A stretch of DNA of 9,457 nt from assembly GCA_017551645.1 (NCBI GenBank), contig JAFZLE010000059.1, positions 1 to 9,457 of the forward strand, given 5' to 3'. The notes under the pieces were generated by a model. The model searched no databases, was not told where the DNA came from, and saw only the letters and a program-made list of their open reading frames with translations. Shown here one piece after another: positions 6,700 through 9,457 of this stretch (the stretch's first letter is position 1; each line of letters begins with the position of its first letter). The stretch is from Clostridia bacterium (GTDB lineage Bacteria; Bacillota; Clostridia; Christensenellales; Aristaeellaceae). The position numbers were made by a program, and so were the translations under genes.

Positions 6700-8403
6700 T
6701 CACAGATACTCGTGCGCCAATATCATGAACACGCTGGCGGTCCATGTATAAGCTTTATCCCTCAGACCGTCTCCGGTCAGTGCGTCAAAGTTCTCCGCGA
6801 AGCCGGATGCGGTGACCATATAGGCAAACCTTTTGGCTATCTCACGGGCAAAAGCGGTTTCCCCGCAGCGCGCCAGACCGTCCGCGGCCAGCATCGTGCT
6901 GGGTGCCCAGATCGGACCCCGCCAGTAGCCGTCGCTCCTGTATTCGGGGCTCGCGGGACTTTCGGTAGCCAAACCGTGCTCTGTAAGAAATCTATCGCCT
7001 TTAAGAGTCTCCGTTATCCGTTGTCTTATGCTCGCCGGCAGTTTCTCTCCGAGTATCACGCAGATATACGGCAGCAGACTATCGTTAGGAATGATCTCGT
7101 GGCTGCCGCTTTTTACGGCCACGGGCTGGTTGTCCGAAAACAGCTTGTCCAATGTGAGTTTAAGCAGCCTGTTGGATCTTTCGGCCCATATGGCCGCTTC
7201 TTCGGTTCGGCCCAGCTTCAAAGCCAGTTGGGAGAGCACGTCCATCTGGATCACAAGAAAGGCCTGAAGTTCAGGAGTTGCGACGGGCGGCAGCACAGAA
7301 AACACTGTGGAATTGTCCCAGCCGGAATCGTTGCCGTGGTTATATTCGCACAGACCGTCCCCGTCGTAGTCACGGTAATCCGTCCACCAGTCTGTCCATT
7401 TTTGCAGATGGATGTACGCCTCTTCCGTCTGCCCCCGTGTCAGGGTCATATGATTCATCATATGCCTTAACGCCCAGCCATGGATCGGCGGTTTGCAGAA
7501 GTTCCATACTTCCCTGGCGTCATTCACGCTGTCCGGCAGCAGTCCCGTCTCATCCTGGCGGTCGAACATTATCATGAACTGATCCCAAGCCTGTTCCGGC
7601 GCGCCGTATGACAGAGCCATGGCATTAAAACAGTGGTCCCAGCTCCATACGTTTTTCATCCAGTTTTTAGACATGAGCATGGCGTCGCGCGTGAACAGAC
7701 CGCCCTTTTTAACCAGACTGCTCCATAACAGATATGACGCCTTCCCGGCGGTGCCAGAGTAAGCGGCAGGGCATGATGGCAGGCTTTTTTCAAACTCCGC
7801 CAGACTCCGGGCAGCCTCGGTGCGGCATTCGTCGAAATTGAGGCTGTTTTCCGCAGCGTCCCACTCGGTCATTATCTCACGCATGGAAAACTCGAAGCCG
7901 TCAGTTCCTGAAAACGTGAGCCTGGAATAAGAACATGAGCGTTCTGCCCATGCCTGGTCGACGGTGTTTTCTCCCTTTTCCGAGCAGAACAGATAACGGC
8001 AGCTGTTTTTGTAGCTGTTGGCCATGCGATAGAGCCTGCCGTTTCGTGAAAAGCTGTAAATGTAATCGAAGGCCCCCATGTGCGACATGAAATCCAGTGT
8101 GAGCGTGATGCCATTGCCGCACCGAACCAGCATGCAGCCGTCCTCGCTAAAGCAAAACTCGGCTTTTATACCGTCGCAGTCCAGCACAAGCGCCGCTTGC
8201 TCGACACTTGAGGTATATTCCGCTGTTTGCCCAAACTTGTTCAGACATATGCGGGCAATCAGCGGCATGGCCGCTCCTCCTCGCACCGTGCGCAGGTACA
8301 GGCCTGCCTCATTTTTGCAACCGCACCAGTTGGCTCCAACCCATGATATGACAAGATACGAACCCTTACAGCTGTACGGCTGTCTGGAAAGATCGATATT
8401 CAT
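6700..8403 (-). CDS. GH63/MGH1-like glycoside hydrolase (six-hairpin alpha-toroid)
   Basis: A 567-residue glycoside hydrolase of the (alpha/alpha)6 type related to GH63, mannosylglycerate hydrolase (MGH1) and GH37 trehalase. These inverting enzymes release alpha-linked glucose or mannose. A beta-rich N-terminal domain (about 1-200) precedes the toroid. Motifs in order: NVWSWDHCFNAMALS with Asp256, DETGLLPDSV, DGDGLCEYNHGNDSGWDNST, DSLLPYICVILGEKLP, GYWRGPIWAPSTML and AENFDALTG. By comparison with GH37/GH63, Asp363 in SGWD is the likely catalytic acid and Glu537 in AENF the likely base; both are present. There is no signal peptide, so it is cytoplasmic. The start is the ATG at 8403, with GGAGGAGGAG 8 bases upstream; the in-frame region up to 8520 runs through the promoter and is rejected. 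It has its own promoter and a probable terminator, and lies 300 bases before the transporter operon on the same strand. Exact linkage specificity is not predictable. Confidence 0.87.
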   Translation of the reverse strand: MNIDLSRQPYSCKGSYLVISWVGANWCGCKNEAGLYLRTVRGGAAMPLIARICLNKFGQTAEYTSSVEQAALVLDCDGIKAEFCFSEDGCMLVRCGNGITLTLDFMSHMGAFDYIYSFSRNGRLYRMANSYKNSCRYLFCSEKGENTVDQAWAERSCSYSRLTFSGTDGFEFSMREIMTEWDAAENSLNFDECRTEAARSLAEFEKSLPSCPAAYSGTAGKASYLLWSSLVKKGGLFTRDAMLMSKNWMKNVWSWDHCFNAMALSYGAPEQAWDQFMIMFDRQDETGLLPDSVNDAREVWNFCKPPIHGWALRHMMNHMTLTRGQTEEAYIHLQKWTDWWTDYRDYDGDGLCEYNHGNDSGWDNSTVFSVLPPVATPELQAFLVIQMDVLSQLALKLGRTEEAAIWAERSNRLLKLTLDKLFSDNQPVAVKSGSHEIIPNDSLLPYICVILGEKLPASIRQRITETLKGDRFLTEHGLATESPASPEYRSDGYWRGPIWAPSTMLAADGLARCGETAFAREIAKRFAYMVTASGFAENFDALTGDGLRDKAYTWTASVFMILAHEYL

Positions 8404-8445
8404 GCGTCTGTCTCCTCCTCCGCCGAGCGGTGTATAACATAGTTT

Positions 8446-8460
8446 TGCTATATGATAGCA
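8446..8460. promoter_or_regulatory. Palindrome overlapping the GH63-like gene's -10 box
   Basis: TGCTAT-ATG-ATAGCA is a perfect 15-base palindrome that covers the -10 element of the GH63-like promoter (8452-8457). A protein bound here would block RNA polymerase, so it is a candidate repressor site. AT-rich -10 regions can form such palindromes by chance. Confidence 0.35.
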
Positions 8461-8480
8461 TATCGGGCGAAGTAATTCAA
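8452..8480 (-). promoter_or_regulatory. Sigma-A promoter of the GH63-like gene
   Basis: On the minus strand TTGAAT (8475-8480) and TATCAT (8452-8457) are separated by 17 bases, and TGC directly before TATCAT forms an extended -10. It lies about 50 bases upstream of the ATG at 8403, which gives a leader of roughly 40 bases containing the ribosome site. Confidence 0.65.
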
Positions 8481-8559
8481 TTAAACCCATGGCGTCATGC
8501 CTCGCGGTTTCCGGTTTCATGGACGAGGTGTTGAGGTCAAAGAGATGAGCTATTCGTCC

Positions 8560-8588
8560 TTGACATATATACAGGATTTTGCTACATT
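8560..8588 (+). promoter_or_regulatory. Sigma-A promoter of the GH2 gene
   Basis: A perfect TTGACA (8560-8565), a 17-base spacer and TACATT (8583-8588) with an extended TGC before it make a well-formed promoter. It points away from the GH63-like promoter, with about 80 bases between the two -35 boxes. The start of transcription should fall near 8595, leaving a leader of about 120 bases before the ATG at 8715. Confidence 0.68.
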
Positions 8589-8595
8589 AGTGTCA

Positions 8596-8612
8596 GAAAG
8601 GGTCACCATTTC
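8596..8612. promoter_or_regulatory. Candidate operator at the GH2 transcription start
   Basis: GAAAGGGT-C-ACCATTTC is a near-perfect palindrome (7 of 8 pairs match) lying directly after the -10 box, at about +1 to +17. This is a classic position for a repressor site. Its sequence does not match a well-known LacI or CcpA consensus (no central CG), so the binding protein is unknown. Confidence 0.42.
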
Positions 8613-8714
8613 CGCGCTTGACATTTCCGGATCATTTGTTTTCTGCTGATGATCGGCAGCTTGGGACGGCAGACGGTGAAACCTGCACAAAATAGCGTTG
8701 TCCGGAGAAAGAAT

Positions 8715-9457
8715 ATGAAGCTGAATAGAAAACCGCTGGATCGCGGATGGCTGTTTGCCGTGACCGAAGATGAGCAGGCCTGTATGCCAGGCTACGATGA
8801 TTCCGGCTGGCTGAAAGTGACGCTGCCGCATGATTGGCAGATAAGCCAGTCAAGGCGCGCGGATGCTCCGGGCGGATCTTCGCAGGGATATTTCCCCAGG
8901 GAGCAGATGGGGGTATACCGTCTGCACTTCAAAGCGGCGAGCGCATGGCGCGGCAAGTTACTGCGGGTGCTGTTTGACGGCGTGCAGCGTTTCTGCGAGG
9001 TGTATTTGAACGGAATCCGGGTCGGCGGCCATGCTTACGGATACACGCCGTTTACCGTTGACCTGACTCAGGCTGTCGTTTACGACGGCGAGAATCTGCT
9101 TGCCCTGCGTGTAGACAACCGTGCCTTCCCCGGAGAAGCAAACAGCGGGGGAGATCGCTGGTATTCCGGCGCCGGGATAATACGGGACGTATGGCTGACA
9201 GCGGATGAGCCTGTGTATCTTATACATGACGGCCTGCGCGTAGTATCACAGCCCGTCCGTCCACACTTGAACGGTGATGAGCCCAACGGGACTGCGATGC
9301 GTTACGAAGAATCGCCGACAGAGGTGAGCGCCGAAATCGGCGGCGACTGCGGCGGCAGAAACATCACGCTCAAGGTAACGGCTCCCGACGGAAGCATCGT
9401 ATATGAACAGACGGTTCCGGCACAGGAGGTGACCCGCTGGAACTTCAGCATAAAAGA
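8715..9457 (+). CDS. Glycoside hydrolase family 2 protein, N-terminal part (3' partial)
   Basis: An open frame of 247 codons runs off the window end without a stop. It starts at the ATG at 8715, with GGAG 7 bases upstream. Residues 1-165 or so form the GH2 sugar-binding jelly-roll domain: LPHDW (37-41), MGVYRLHF, FDGVQRFCEVYLNGIRVGGH, YGYTPFTVDLT, NLLALRVDN and RWYSGAGIIRDVWL (from 148). Residues from about 170 start the immunoglobulin-like beta-sandwich. The pattern is that of clostridial GH2 beta-galactosidase-like enzymes, which hydrolyse terminal beta-linked galactose, glucuronate or mannose with retention of configuration. The catalytic barrel with its two glutamates lies beyond the window, so substrate cannot be judged; the full protein is likely 750 residues or more. 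There is no signal peptide, which suggests cytoplasmic action on imported sugar. It is transcribed divergently from the GH63-like gene and has its own promoter and operator-like site. Confidence 0.92.
   Translation, partial: MKLNRKPLDRGWLFAVTEDEQACMPGYDDSGWLKVTLPHDWQISQSRRADAPGGSSQGYFPREQMGVYRLHFKAASAWRGKLLRVLFDGVQRFCEVYLNGIRVGGHAYGYTPFTVDLTQAVVYDGENLLALRVDNRAFPGEANSGGDRWYSGAGIIRDVWLTADEPVYLIHDGLRVVSQPVRPHLNGDEPNGTAMRYEESPTEVSAEIGGDCGGRNITLKVTAPDGSIVYEQTVPAQEVTRWNFSIK

Noticed and set aside
6592..7470. 292-codon plus-strand open frame opposite the GH63-like gene
   Set aside because: No domain is recognisable, and it covers the 3' end and terminator of a well-supported gene on the other strand.
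8404..8520. 39-residue N-terminal extension of the GH63-like protein
   Set aside because: It reads through the promoter and ribosome site. The ATG at 8403 has a GGAGGAG at ideal spacing and begins the recognisable protein.
8521..8559. 6-bp inverted repeat GGACGA / TCGTCC with a long loop
   Set aside because: The arms are short and 27 bases apart; expected by chance in a region of this size.

Overview
The window looks like part of a chromosome from an anaerobic gut Firmicute (Clostridia in the broad sense). The reasons are the CUT1/LplABC-type sugar transporter without its own ATPase, purine-rich Shine-Dalgarno sites in front of most genes, sigma-A-like promoters, Firmicute-style GH2 and GH63-like enzymes, and a roughly balanced base composition. 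I cannot name a genus. The solute-binding protein has a signal peptide but no lipobox cysteine. From memory this occurs in some Christensenellales-like lineages, but that is inference only.

Layout. Bases 2-157 (+) are the end of a GatB/YqeY-domain protein. A bidirectional terminator (220-260) separates it from a small convergent phage-type holin (259-561, -) that seems to have lost its middle by an in-frame deletion. Bases 562-847 hold no convincing gene. A minus-strand transport and degradation operon follows, read right to left: solute-binding protein (6396-4765), a hairpin-rich spacer, LplB-like permease (4596-3646), LplC-like permease (3627-2707), and a heparinase II/III-family protein (2710-848) whose ATG overlaps the permease stop by four bases. 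Upstream and on the same strand is a separately promoted GH63/MGH1-like glycoside hydrolase (8403-6700). Transcribed away from it on the plus strand is the start of a GH2 glycosidase (8715 to the window end).

Working together. The heparinase-like protein, the GH63-like hydrolase and the visible part of the GH2 enzyme have no signal peptide. The simplest reading is an intracellular oligosaccharide pathway: the binding protein and two permeases import an oligosaccharide, probably powered by a shared MsmX-type ATPase encoded elsewhere, and the three enzymes cut it in the cytoplasm. The polysaccharide-lyase fold suggests a uronic-acid-containing substrate, but the sequence does not fix its identity. 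The divergent GH63/GH2 intergenic region carries two well-formed promoters, each overlapped or followed by a palindrome that could be a repressor site.

No CRISPR array, RNA gene, insertion sequence or defence system was seen. The most unusual items are the internally deleted lone holin, the tandem hairpins between the binding-protein and permease genes, the missing lipobox, and the non-canonical Asn-Asn-Trp in the lyase active-site region.
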